Positions 31,318 to 39,234 of a stretch of 64,000 bases of DNA are shown piece after piece. Location of the stretch: assembly GCA_016706685.1 (NCBI GenBank), contig JADJJE010000050.1, positions 62,001 through 126,000 of the forward strand, in the 5' to 3' direction. The first letter of the stretch is position 1. Every line of letters begins with the position of its first letter. The notes beneath the pieces were generated by a model. The model saw only the letters and a program-made list of their open reading frames with translations, made no database searches and was not told the DNA's origin. Origin of the DNA: Sandaracinaceae bacterium (lineage in GTDB: Bacteria > Myxococcota_A > Polyangia > Polyangiales > Houyiibacteriaceae). A program made the position numbers and the translations under genes.

Positions 31318-31746
31318 ATGAGCAGGTCGATGGGAAGGCGCGGAGCGCACCGCGAACGGGGCGGGGTGATGTCGGTGGTGGGTGTTGTGCTCGCGGTGAC
31401 CGCATGCGGCTGTGGCCCATCGAGGAACACGATCGTCGACGCGGGAACCGACCACGGCGTGGACCTGGGTGTGAGTCCCGATCAAGGGCGCCCCCGCGAC
31501 CAAGGCGGCGACGCCGACCAGGGGTCTGGCCCAGACCTGGGCGCAGCGGATCAGAGCGTGAACCCAGACCAGGATTTGGTCGATCAGGCCGTGCACGGGT
31601 TCCACATAGCTCACCAGAACACGGCGGGCGCCACCGTCTCGCGCAGTGAGAGCTTCCGCATGGTTCGGATGCACGGCCGCAGCGGCCAGGGCTCTTCAAG
31701 CAGCTATTCGCGCAGTACACACGTTACCGGAGGACGACGGCCATGA
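31318..31746 (+). CDS. Short lipoprotein paired with collagen-like protein (copy 1)
   Basis: 142 aa from ATG 31318 (MSRSMGRRGAHRERGGVMSV). The signal VVGVVLAVTACGCG offers a lipobox Cys. Next come VDAGTDHGVDLGVSPDQGRP and further D/Q/G-rich repeats (DQGGDADQGSGPDLGAADQS), typical of outer-membrane linkers in Myxococcota. The C-terminus has HQNTAGATVSRSESFRMVRM, which is nearly identical in the second copy. The stop overlaps the next start (ATGA, 31743-31746), so lipoprotein and collagen-like protein are translationally coupled. Function unknown; a surface anchor or partner for the collagen-like fibre is a reasonable guess. Confidence 0.8.
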   Translation: MSRSMGRRGAHRERGGVMSVVGVVLAVTACGCGPSRNTIVDAGTDHGVDLGVSPDQGRPRDQGGDADQGSGPDLGAADQSVNPDQDLVDQAVHGFHIAHQNTAGATVSRSESFRMVRMHGRSGQGSSSSYSRSTHVTGGRRP

Positions 31747-33143
31747 AGCATGCACTCTCCATCCTATTGATGGCGGCTTTCACCCTTGCGCCTCGTACGA
31801 CAGACGCTCAAGTGCCTGCGCTTCTGGTGGAGCAGGGCGTGCTGTTCGACGCCAACGGCGACCCAGTGACCACCGCCGTGCCCATGGTGTTCTCGCTCTA
31901 CGCCACGCCCACCGACACCAACGCCGTGTGGAGCGAGACCCACACCGTCACGCCCGACCAGGGCGTCTTCTCCGTCGTGCTAGGAGAGCTCTCCCCCATC
32001 GACCCCGCCGCCCTCTTCGACGGTGGCCCCATGTACCTGGGCGTGCGTGTCGGTAGCGACTCCGAGATGACCCCGCGCGAGACCCTCGTCAGCGTGCCCT
32101 ATGCGCTGCACGCCGGCACCGCCGAAGACGTGGTCGGCGACATTCACCCCACTTCGGTCTCGGTGAACGGAGCGCTGGTCATCGACGCGACCGGACGCTG
32201 GGTGGGCGACTCCACCGGGCTCGTCGGACCGCCCGGTGCCGATGGGGCGCCAGGCATGCAGGGCGCTCCAGGTGCTGACGGGGCTCCTGGTGCTCAGGGC
32301 CCCCCCGGTGCCGATGGGGCGCCAGGCATTCAGGGCGCTCCAGGCGCTGACGGTTCTCCGGGCGCTCAGGGCCCCCCCGGCGCGCAGGGCCCCCCCGGTG
32401 CTGACGGGGCACCCGGCGCGCAGGGCCCTCCGGGTGCGAACGGAGCTCCAGGTGCGCAGGGCCCTCCTGGGGCTGACGGGGCTCCTGGTGCCAACGGAGC
32501 TCCCGGCGCTCAGGGCCCGCCCGGCGCGCAGGGCCCGCCCGGCGCGCAGGGCCCGCCCGGCGCTGACGGGGCTCCTGGCGCCAACGGAGCTCCCGGCGTT
32601 CAAGGCCTGCCCGGTGCCAACGGTGCTCCTGGCGTTCAAGGCCCGCCCGGTGCCAGCGGTGCGCCTGGCGCGCTGGGCCCGCCTGGTGCTGACGGGGCTC
32701 CGGGCGCGCAGGGCCTCCCCGGTATGCAGGGCCCACAAGGCGATGATGGCATCGTCGCAGTCGCCCGCATCGCTGGCAACTTGTGGTCGGTCCCCTTCAC
32801 CAGCACGACTCTCGCGTTTTGGGGACCGACGGTCTCCGTTTCGATCGCAAGTGGTCAGCGACTCACCGCCTCGGTCTCGACTGCCGCCTTCACGCAGGGC
32901 GGTGGATGGATGTACTACTCGGTCTGCTACCGCGCCGAGCCCTCTGGCGTGATTGCCCAACTCGGAAGCTCAGACACCTACATACAGTTCCCGGGAAACT
33001 ATCACGTGACGCTGAGCTTCGCCGGGACTTCTGCACTGGGCGAACTCGCCGCTGGGACCTACTCGGTGGGCCTCTGCGGTAACACCTCGGGACCCGGAGT
33101 CACGGGGTATCGCGCGAACGGGTGGGTGATGCTTCACAACTGA
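31743..33143 (+). CDS. Secreted collagen-like protein (copy 1, 58 GXX triplets)
   Basis: 466 aa. Signal peptide LSILLMAAFTLAPRTTDAQ, then a ~135-residue N-terminal domain (LLVEQGVLFDANGDPVTTAV, VWSETHTVTPDQGVFSVVLG, ETLVSVPYALHAGTAEDVVG) shared with tail-fibre-like and other myxobacterial secreted proteins. DNA 32226-32747 encodes 58 uninterrupted Gly-X-Y triplets, mostly GPP, GAP, GAD, GAQ and GAN. A ~130-residue C-terminal beta-rich domain follows (WSVPFTSTTLAFWGPTVSVS to GYRANGWVMLHN), probably the trimerising or binding head. There are no charged Lys/Arg in the triplets. Likely an extracellular triple-helical stalk. Confidence 0.9.
   Translation: MKHALSILLMAAFTLAPRTTDAQVPALLVEQGVLFDANGDPVTTAVPMVFSLYATPTDTNAVWSETHTVTPDQGVFSVVLGELSPIDPAALFDGGPMYLGVRVGSDSEMTPRETLVSVPYALHAGTAEDVVGDIHPTSVSVNGALVIDATGRWVGDSTGLVGPPGADGAPGMQGAPGADGAPGAQGPPGADGAPGIQGAPGADGSPGAQGPPGAQGPPGADGAPGAQGPPGANGAPGAQGPPGADGAPGANGAPGAQGPPGAQGPPGAQGPPGADGAPGANGAPGVQGLPGANGAPGVQGPPGASGAPGALGPPGADGAPGAQGLPGMQGPQGDDGIVAVARIAGNLWSVPFTSTTLAFWGPTVSVSIASGQRLTASVSTAAFTQGGGWMYYSVCYRAEPSGVIAQLGSSDTYIQFPGNYHVTLSFAGTSALGELAAGTYSVGLCGNTSGPGVTGYRANGWVMLHN
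32226..32747 (+). repeat. Collagen-like GXX coding repeat (58 triplets)
   Basis: Nine-base units encode Gly-X-Y with strong bias to GCNCCNGGN and related codons; longer 18-27 base blocks (GAP-GAQ-GPP, GAD-GAP-GAN) are themselves repeated. Copy number change of nine-base units would not disturb the frame, so length polymorphism is expected. Confidence 0.88.
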
Positions 33144-33198
33144 TCGGGTCGGCCGGGCTGTGCCACCCTCCGCGACGCCGTGAGCCCGGCGAACCCGA

Positions 33199-33228
33199 TT
33201 GCCCCACATCGGGTTCCATGCTTAGAGT
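33199..33228 (+). promoter_or_regulatory. Promoter of the second lipoprotein/collagen-like unit
   Basis: TTGCCC (33199-33204), 18-nt spacer, TAGAGT (33223-33228), then 7 nt to ATG 33236. It has the same spacing as the promoter at 31281 although most other bases differ, which argues that these positions are conserved for function. Confidence 0.45.
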
Positions 33229-33235
33229 GCGCATC

Positions 33236-33637
33236 ATGAGCAGGTGGACGGGACGGCGCGGAGAAAACCGCGGAACAAACGGAGCGGTCTCGTTCGTGAG
33301 CCTCGCGCTCGCGGTGACCGCATGCGGCTGTGGCTCGTCCGGGAACACGCGTGTGGATGCGGGCATCGACCACGGCGTGGACCTTGGTGTCAGTCCCGAC
33401 CAGGGACGCCCCAGCGACCAAGGCGCCGACCTGGGCGCCACGGATCAGGGCGCGACGGACCAGGACGTGGCCGACCAGGGCTTGCTCGGGTTCCGCGTCA
33501 CTCACCAGAACACCGCGGGCGCCACGGTCTCGCGCAGTGAGAGCTTCCGCATGGTCCGGATGAACGGACGCGGCAGCCAGGGTTCTTCGCCGAGTTACTC
33601 GCGCGGCACACACGTCACTGGAGGATCTCGCCCATGA
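33236..33637 (+). CDS. Short lipoprotein paired with collagen-like protein (copy 2)
   Basis: 133 aa from ATG 33236 (MSRWTGRRGENRGTNGAVSF), paralogous to the copy at 31318. Lipobox region LALAVTACGCG, then VDAGIDHGVDLGVSPDQGRP and a shorter D/Q repeat (DQGADLGATDQGATDQD). The C-terminus HQNTAGATVSRSESFRMVRM is the most conserved part. Overlaps its collagen-like partner by ATGA at 33634-33637. It shares order, overlap and promoter layout with copy 1. Confidence 0.8.
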   Translation: MSRWTGRRGENRGTNGAVSFVSLALAVTACGCGSSGNTRVDAGIDHGVDLGVSPDQGRPSDQGADLGATDQGATDQDVADQGLLGFRVTHQNTAGATVSRSESFRMVRMNGRGSQGSSPSYSRGTHVTGGSRP

Positions 33638-34680
33638 GGAACGTACTCGCCACCCTGCTGCTGGCTGCTGCCACCCTTGTGCCGCGCGCGGTAGACGCTC
33701 AAGCGCCTGCGCTGCTCATGGAGCAGGGCGTGCTGTTCGACGCCAACGGCGACCCGGTGAACACCGCCGTACCGATGGTGTTCTCGCTCTACGCCACGCC
33801 CACCGACACCAACGCCGTGTGGAGCGAGACCCACACCGTCACGCCCGACCAGGGTGTCTTCTCCGTCGTGTTGGGGGAGCTCTCCCCCATCGACCCCGCC
33901 GCCCTCTTCGACGGTGGCCCCATGTACCTGGGCGTGCGCGTCGGTAGCGACTCCGAGATGACCCCCCGCGAGACCCTGGTCAGCGTGCCCTATGCGCTGC
34001 ACGCGGGGACCGCCGAAGACGCGGTGGGCGACATCCACCCCACTTCGATCTCGGTCAACGGGGCCCTGGTGATCGACGAGAACGGACTTTGGGTGGGCGA
34101 CGCGACCGGGCTGGTGGGCCCACCTGGCGCTCAGGGCCCACCCGGTGCTCCCGGTGCTCCCGGTGCTCCCGGCGCTCCGGGCCAGCCTGGTGCCAATGGG
34201 GCGCCTGGCGCTCAGGGCCCGCCCGGTGCCAGCGGTGCTCCTGGCGCTGAGGGCCCGCCTGGTGCGCAGGGACCGCAAGGCGAAGACGGCATCGTGGCGG
34301 TCGCCAGGATCGGCGTGAGCGCGTGGTCGGGCCTATACTTCAGCGACAGTCTCTATCTCTGGCCGTCGGCAGCAAGCGTCACCATCGCGAGCGGTCAGAG
34401 ACTGACCGCGTCCATGTCCACAGCCGTCCTTCTTACCGAGGGGACCACATTCCACTACTCGATTTGCTACCGCCCGCAGGGGTCAACCGACGTCACGTCG
34501 CTCGACAACTCCGAAAGCCTCACCACCACCACGGGGAGCCATGTGACGGTGAGCTATGACGTGGCGACAGCCTCGGGCGCACTCCCGGCCGGCACGTACT
34601 CGGTTGGTTTGTGCGCACGCACCGTGGGGGCAGGCATCTATGCGACTCGCGTCCACGGGTGGGTGATGGTGCACAACTGA
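33634..34680 (+). CDS. Secreted collagen-like protein (copy 2, 19 GXX triplets)
   Basis: 348 aa. The signal peptide and the ~135-residue N-terminal domain are almost identical to copy 1 (for example VWSETHTVTPDQGVFSVVLG in both, with long stretches identical in DNA). The collagen region (34117-34287) has only 19 triplets, including a GAP-GAP-GAP-GAP run. The C-terminal ~130-residue domain is diverged (WSGLYFSDSLYLWPSAASVT) but keeps the plan ending THVHGWVMVHN-like with Cys pairs (YSICYRP, VGLCART). A shorter stalk with a different head. Confidence 0.9.
   Translation: MRNVLATLLLAAATLVPRAVDAQAPALLMEQGVLFDANGDPVNTAVPMVFSLYATPTDTNAVWSETHTVTPDQGVFSVVLGELSPIDPAALFDGGPMYLGVRVGSDSEMTPRETLVSVPYALHAGTAEDAVGDIHPTSISVNGALVIDENGLWVGDATGLVGPPGAQGPPGAPGAPGAPGAPGQPGANGAPGAQGPPGASGAPGAEGPPGAQGPQGEDGIVAVARIGVSAWSGLYFSDSLYLWPSAASVTIASGQRLTASMSTAVLLTEGTTFHYSICYRPQGSTDVTSLDNSESLTTTTGSHVTVSYDVATASGALPAGTYSVGLCARTVGAGIYATRVHGWVMVHN
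34117..34287 (+). repeat. Collagen-like GXX coding repeat (19 triplets)
   Basis: Nine-base units encode 19 Gly-X-Y triplets in the second collagen-like gene. Four successive GAP triplets are encoded by near-identical nonamers (GGTGCTCCC), a sign of recent slippage. Confidence 0.86.
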
Positions 34681-34696
34681 CTGGCTGGAGTCACCC

Positions 34697-35167
34697 GTGC
34701 CCCAGAACTCCCGCCTCGGCCCGTGGATAGCGTTGGCCGGACTGTTCATCGGGACAGGGCTCTACATGGGCCTGCGCGACGCTCCTGTTCCTCCGCGCGC
34801 GGCGGAGCTCGAGGCGCCGGCCACGGCTGGCGCGTTGCCGGAGCCGGCAGCGGAACGTCCCGACCCCCAGCTGGCCCGCGCGGCGGGGCGTGCTGAGATT
34901 GCGGCGTTCTTCGCCGCCCAGAAGCCCGCCGTGCAGCGCCGGTGTTGGGATGAGCCGGTGCGCGCTGGCATGGACCCGAGTCCTGCCGTCTTTCGGTACG
35001 ACGTCACGGTGGATCCCCGCGGTCGGCAGGTCATTCGGTCCATCATCGACACGCCCGGTGAAACCCGCACCGAAATCGCCGACTGCCTGCAGCGCGAGAC
35101 AGCGCCCGTCCAGATCCCTCCGCCGGGTGTCGCGGTCAGCGCGGACATCGCGATGACGTTTCCCTGA
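34697..35167 (+). CDS. Membrane-anchored protein with AgmX/TonB-like C-terminal domain
   Basis: 156 aa from GTG 34697. One N-terminal membrane helix (LGPWIALAGLFIGTGLYMGL), an A/P/E-rich periplasmic linker, and a ~90-residue C-terminal domain: VQRRCWDEP, FRYDVTVDPRGRQVIRSIID, RTEIADCLQRE and IPPPGVAVSADIAMTFP. The two Cys and the pattern 'CW...V..DP.G....C....... PPPG' recall the C-terminal domain of myxobacterial AgmX/PglI-type and TonB-like proteins. Assignment is by pattern only. It follows the collagen-like gene by 16 nt and converges with the beta-propeller lipoprotein gene. Confidence 0.6.
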   Translation: MPQNSRLGPWIALAGLFIGTGLYMGLRDAPVPPRAAELEAPATAGALPEPAAERPDPQLARAAGRAEIAAFFAAQKPAVQRRCWDEPVRAGMDPSPAVFRYDVTVDPRGRQVIRSIIDTPGETRTEIADCLQRETAPVQIPPPGVAVSADIAMTFP

Positions 35168-35193
35168 GCCGCGCCATCCAACGCGCACCCCGC

Positions 35194-37890
35194 TCAGCGC
35201 GCCGCCGCTCCAAAGAACCGCTCGAGCAGCTGCGCGTCCACCTGCCCTGCTGCTGCGCTCGCGCGCACCAACGGCGCGCTGATCGCCGGGCCGGCTTGCC
35301 GGTAGCGGTAGCGCTCGTTCTCGAGGGGCGTCCCGAGCGTGGTGAAGCGGCCGGTGGCCTCCTCAACGGCGAAGGCGGTCACGGTGGTGTCGTCACTCAG
35401 CGCGGCCAAGCGGATGGACACTCCGTCGTCGCGCACCACGCGCAGGTGGTCGCCCTGGGGCATGGCCACGAAGCGCGCGTCGTCGCTGGGGAAGAGCGCG
35501 GTGTCGATGCACGGGCCGAACGAGGTGCGGGTCAGGTCTGCAACGCTCAGGCGCTCGAGCTCGCCTTCACGGCAGCGGAACACAAAGCGAGCGTCGGCGG
35601 TGAAGGTACCGGCGCCTTCGTGCTGGAAGTGGGGCGTGGTGGCGCCCGGGGCGAAGAGCAGCTGCTCGGTGCCCTCCTCCGTGGTCACGGTGAGGCGCAG
35701 GGTGGTGCCCAGCCAGTCGGCCACGAGCCCCTCGCCAGACAGCGTGAGCGCGGTGACGGTGCGGCGGCGCAGCTCCACCACGCTTGCGCGTGACCCGATG
35801 AAGAGCGCCGCATGAGTGGACGTGAACACCGCACCCATGCCGCCGGTGTGGTCTTCGGGGTTGCCCTGCAGCATGAGCAGCTCGCGCCCGCGGCGGTCGT
35901 AGGCCGCCAACGCGGCGGTGGGGGACTCGCCATTGGCCGCAGCCTGGGCGTCGTAGAGGGGGTTCCACTGCACCGCGAACGCGTTGCCCTCCGCGCTCCA
36001 CTCCACCCACGACGCGCTGCGTCCGGGCTTCTCGAGGCGCGCCAGGCGTCGCCCCGTGCGGGTGTCGAAGACCGCGAGCGGCACGCTGGTGTCGAAGACC
36101 GCGAGGAGCGCGCCATCGGGCGACAGCGTGTACTGCACGTTGCACTCGGGACACTCGGGCGTGGACCGATCGGCGGCGGGCACACGCATGCGCACACGCC
36201 CTGTGCGAACGTCCTGCACCGTGACCTCGGCATCGCCAAGCACCACGCGGGTAGTGCGATCGGCGCTCTCGGCCAGCACCAACATGCGCAAGCCGAGCTC
36301 GGCCTCCGCCGTGGCGGGAGCGGCGGCGTCATCGAGGCCACACACGCCCCGCGCGCCCACCACGCGCAGGCTCGCGCCCTCCCCCCGAAGCCGGGCCCCC
36401 GCGCTGGCGCAGTACACCCGCGTGGCGCTGTTGGCGCGGAAGAGCACGCCGCTCTCGCGCGTGGTCATGAGCACCCCGCCCGGCACGAACACAGCGCCCC
36501 ACACGCTGCGCGGCCCCGTGGTCACCGCGCGCCGCGCCAGCGTCACGCCGCGCTCGAGGTCCAGCGTGTGGATCACGGGCTCCTGCACCACCACCGCACG
36601 CGCGCCATTCGCGCTGACGCGCACGGTCCAGCCGCCGCCGTCGGTGATGTCCCGGAAGGGCGTGAGCGGGTGCGGCTGCGGCTCGCCGGTGCCCGAGAAC
36701 GCGTCCAGCTCGCGCTCGCTGAACACGAGCAGGCTACCATCGGCCTGCCGCATGGAGTCGAACGGCCACGCCTGCGGGGTGCTCATGGTGACGCTGGCCA
36801 CGCGCGCGCCGCTGGCGGGATCCACGAAGTGCACGTGGTTGTCATTCTCGCCATCGAGCACCAACAAGAGCTCGCCCCCGCGCGTCCAGAAGGCCTCCAC
36901 CGCGCGGCCGGGCAGCGCCACGTCGTGCAGCGGCGTTCCGGTCTCGGGGTGCCGCAGTTGAAGCACGCCCGCAGCGGTGACCGTGGCGAGCTGGCCGCCA
37001 CCGGGCCGAAAGCCGAAGCTGCGAAACCCGGGCGCGCGGCGCTCCGTCTCCTCCTCCACTTGCTCGTCTTCGGGCGGTGCGCTCTCGTCCGGGCGCAGCT
37101 CGGCCACCAGCGCCCCCTCGGCGTCGTACAGATGCAGCGAGCGGAGCGGGTTGCGCAGCGCCCGGCCGGCCCGGTCGCGGTCGAAGTCGAGGGACACGCC
37201 GCGCACCGCGATCATGCGCGTGCTGGTGGGGCTCACCCACACGTAGTCCGGCAGCAGCGGCTGCCCACCCGCGTCGCGCGGCAGCAACGAGCGCCGCGTG
37301 ACCAACGTGCCGGCGTCGCGTACTTCCAACAGCCCGCCCGCGGTGGCCACCACGAACGCGCCATCGCTCGTGAAGGTGGCCCGCGAGACACTGCGCGTGC
37401 CCATCGCCTGCCCAGGCACCAGCGTGTCGGTCAGCAGGTCCCACACGAACAGCGTGTCCGCATAGGGCGGGCCGTCGCCGGTGAGCAGCACGCGCGTGCC
37501 CGTAGCGTCGAAGCGCGCATCCATGATGCCTCCGCGCGCAGGGCTGGCCCACACGCGCCGGGAGGCACGCGTGGTTCCGTTGGCCAAGTCCAGCACGCTC
37601 ACGGCGCCGTCGTTGCTGGCCACGAGCACGCGCTGCCCGTCGGGCGAGATGTCGGGCGGCAAGAGGTACGCGTCGTGCCCCGCCAAGAAGACGGGCGTGC
37701 CCGGTGACTCCGGGCCGGCCGCGCGCTGCTGGGGCGCGGGCAGCTCCTGGCTCACCAAGTAGCTCCCGGGGGCCTGAGCCTCCTGCTGCGGATCCGGCAC
37801 GGCCGGTGGCGGCGTGCTGCTCGCGCACCCAGCACCGTGCAGCGCAAAGAGGACACCCCAACCCACCCACACGCTCGGACGCTGTCGCAT
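35194..37890 (-). CDS. Large beta-propeller-like (WD40-like) lipoprotein
   Basis: 898 aa. The signal VGWGVLFALHGAGCASSTPP gives a lipobox Cys near residue 22. The body repeats blocks of ~40-45 residues with SPDGQRVLVASNDGAVSVLD, FRPGGGQLATVTAAGVLQLR and LSPDGALLAVFDTSVPLAVF, i.e. WD40/PQQ-like propeller blades, probably two propellers in tandem. It ends with a QLLERFFGAAAR tail. No catalytic motif. Likely an outer-membrane or periplasmic scaffold or binding protein. The tail motif recurs in the 56-aa gene just upstream (37948-38118). Confidence 0.85.
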   Translation of the reverse strand: MRQRPSVWVGWGVLFALHGAGCASSTPPPAVPDPQQEAQAPGSYLVSQELPAPQQRAAGPESPGTPVFLAGHDAYLLPPDISPDGQRVLVASNDGAVSVLDLANGTTRASRRVWASPARGGIMDARFDATGTRVLLTGDGPPYADTLFVWDLLTDTLVPGQAMGTRSVSRATFTSDGAFVVATAGGLLEVRDAGTLVTRRSLLPRDAGGQPLLPDYVWVSPTSTRMIAVRGVSLDFDRDRAGRALRNPLRSLHLYDAEGALVAELRPDESAPPEDEQVEEETERRAPGFRSFGFRPGGGQLATVTAAGVLQLRHPETGTPLHDVALPGRAVEAFWTRGGELLLVLDGENDNHVHFVDPASGARVASVTMSTPQAWPFDSMRQADGSLLVFSERELDAFSGTGEPQPHPLTPFRDITDGGGWTVRVSANGARAVVVQEPVIHTLDLERGVTLARRAVTTGPRSVWGAVFVPGGVLMTTRESGVLFRANSATRVYCASAGARLRGEGASLRVVGARGVCGLDDAAAPATAEAELGLRMLVLAESADRTTRVVLGDAEVTVQDVRTGRVRMRVPAADRSTPECPECNVQYTLSPDGALLAVFDTSVPLAVFDTRTGRRLARLEKPGRSASWVEWSAEGNAFAVQWNPLYDAQAAANGESPTAALAAYDRRGRELLMLQGNPEDHTGGMGAVFTSTHAALFIGSRASVVELRRRTVTALTLSGEGLVADWLGTTLRLTVTTEEGTEQLLFAPGATTPHFQHEGAGTFTADARFVFRCREGELERLSVADLTRTSFGPCIDTALFPSDDARFVAMPQGDHLRVVRDDGVSIRLAALSDDTTVTAFAVEEATGRFTTLGTPLENERYRYRQAGPAISAPLVRASAAAGQVDAQLLERFFGAAAR

Positions 37891-37947
37891 GGGCGCAAGC
37901 GTGCGCGCGATCCGGAGTCCGCGTCCAGCGCAGCCAACGCCCTGCGC

Positions 37948-38118
37948 TCAGAGCCCGAAGAAGCGCTGCAGCAGCTGCGGGTCCGTCATACTCGCGGCCG
38001 CGCCGAGCGGCACCAGGGCAGCCGCGGTGGCTGGCCCGGACGGGGTGCTGCTCGCGCACCCGAAGCACAGCGCGAAGAGGACACCCAACCGCACCCGCAG
38101 ACTCGGCCGCGCTCGCAT
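37948..38118 (-). pseudogene. 56-aa remnant joining the head and tail of the propeller lipoprotein
   Basis: ATG 38118 gives MRARPSLRVRLGVLFALCFG followed by CASSTPSGP. This matches the signal and lipobox of the 898-aa neighbour (GVLFALHGAGCASSTPP). The last residues DPQLLQRFFGL match its C-terminal AQLLERFFGAAAR. The whole propeller is missing. This looks like a tandem paralogue that lost its centre by an in-frame deletion, leaving an expressible mini-lipoprotein, although a genuine small lipoprotein is possible. Confidence 0.6.
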
Positions 38119-38204
38119 GGAGGAAGCGTGCCCCTTGTTCACGGCGCTCGTCACGCCTGGGATACATATAAGGAGGGATTGCAATACTGTGGTACGTTTC
38201 CCGT

Positions 38205-38678
38205 GTGGTGGTCCAAGAACTCCAGTCATCGCCCAGCTTGCGGCAGTGCGTCATCGATGACGTGCACGTGATGTTCTTCCACGGCCCAGTGGACGTGGCG
38301 GCGCTGGACGCGACCATGGCCGCCAACGCGACGCTGAAGCTGCGCCACCCCGCGGGCATCTGGGCGTTCAATCTGGCGGTGCCCATGCTCTCGCTGCCCG
38401 ACCGCGCGTTCCAGAAGAAGGCCAGCGAGGCCACCAAGTCGGTGGAGGACCACCTGCTGGGCGCCGTGGTGGTGCTGCCCGGCGAGGGCTTCTGGGTGAG
38501 CGCCGCGCGCGCGTTCGTGGCGGGCCTCATGCTGCTCTCGCCGCTGCGCCGTCAGCGCGAGTTCGCCAACGACATCCTGGGTGGGGCGCAGATCCTGGCC
38601 AAGCGCTCGAACCGGGACGACGCGTGGGCACGTGGGCTGGCGGGCGCCATCGAGGCCTGGTCCGCGCCGCGCCCGTGA
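38205..38678 (+). CDS. Hypothetical soluble protein, 157 aa
   Basis: GTG 38205 gives VVQELQSSPSLRQCVIDDVH. A strand-helix pattern follows: MFFHGPVDVAALDATMAANA, GIWAFNLAVPMLSLPDRAFQ, DHLLGAVVVLPGEGFWVSAA and RAFVAGLMLLSPLRRQREFA. No signal peptide; the hydrophobic stretch near residue 115 is amphipathic. The pattern is loosely STAS-like. It is divergent from the 56-aa remnant and 40 nt upstream of the next gene. Function unknown. Confidence 0.65.
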   Translation: MVVQELQSSPSLRQCVIDDVHVMFFHGPVDVAALDATMAANATLKLRHPAGIWAFNLAVPMLSLPDRAFQKKASEATKSVEDHLLGAVVVLPGEGFWVSAARAFVAGLMLLSPLRRQREFANDILGGAQILAKRSNRDDAWARGLAGAIEAWSAPRP

Positions 38679-38718
38679 TGCGCCGTCGTGCGCGGGCTGC
38701 GCCGTGTACGCTGCGTCC

Positions 38719-39225
38719 GTGCCCTTCTCTGCGTGGCTGGTGGATCCCGTGCCCAAGTGGGTGGCTGCCCCGGCGGTGTTGGTGCTGCTGGTCGCGTGGA
38801 CCGCGCTCACGGTGTGGATCCATCGCCGAGCACGCGCGCGCCGCGTGACGGTCGCGTCGGGGCTCACGCTGCTGGGGCTGAGCGCGCTGGTGGGGAGCTT
38901 CGCGTTGCTGTTGCTGTTCGGGACGCGCGTGGACGCCACGCCGGTGCACGAGGGCGACAACCAGGGCACGCTCATCGACATTGCGGCCACGTACGAGACC
39001 CCGAGCGGCGAGACGGTGCTGCTGCGCGACGCAACGCCCGTCCTCCATGTCTCGTACCCGGCCAACTCCGCCGAGCAGTTCGTGACGTTCATGGTGTTCG
39101 AGCCCTTCCCTCGCGTTCACCAGCAAGGGCACCGCGCCATGCTGGCGAACTGGCGGCTGGTCGCAGCGCTCCTCCTCGTGGCGGCGCTGGCCGTGTGGGT
39201 GCGAGACCGGGCGCGCGCGTTGTAG
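38719..39225 (+). CDS. Three-helix membrane protein
   Basis: 168 aa from GTG 38719 (VPFSAWLVDPVPKWVAAPAV). Hydrophobic spans: VAAPAVLVLLVAWTALTVWI, LTLLGLSALVGSFALLLLFG and LVAALLLVAALAVWV near the C-terminus. The loop between spans 2 and 3 (~85 residues, YETPSGETVLLRDATPVLHV) is probably periplasmic. TACGCT lies 6 nt before the GTG. No family recognised. It immediately precedes cobQ (10 nt). Confidence 0.7.
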   Translation: MPFSAWLVDPVPKWVAAPAVLVLLVAWTALTVWIHRRARARRVTVASGLTLLGLSALVGSFALLLLFGTRVDATPVHEGDNQGTLIDIAATYETPSGETVLLRDATPVLHVSYPANSAEQFVTFMVFEPFPRVHQQGHRAMLANWRLVAALLLVAALAVWVRDRARAL

Positions 39226-39234
39226 GCTGCCGCC

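Noticed and set aside
32226..32747. Regular repeat that could be taken for a CRISPR array.
   Set aside because: Units are nine bases, in frame and encode Gly-X-Y; no spacers of constant size and no cas genes.
32179..32960. Minus-strand and other-frame open readings across the collagen repeat.
   Set aside because: Their repetitive translations only mirror the nine-base GXX coding units.
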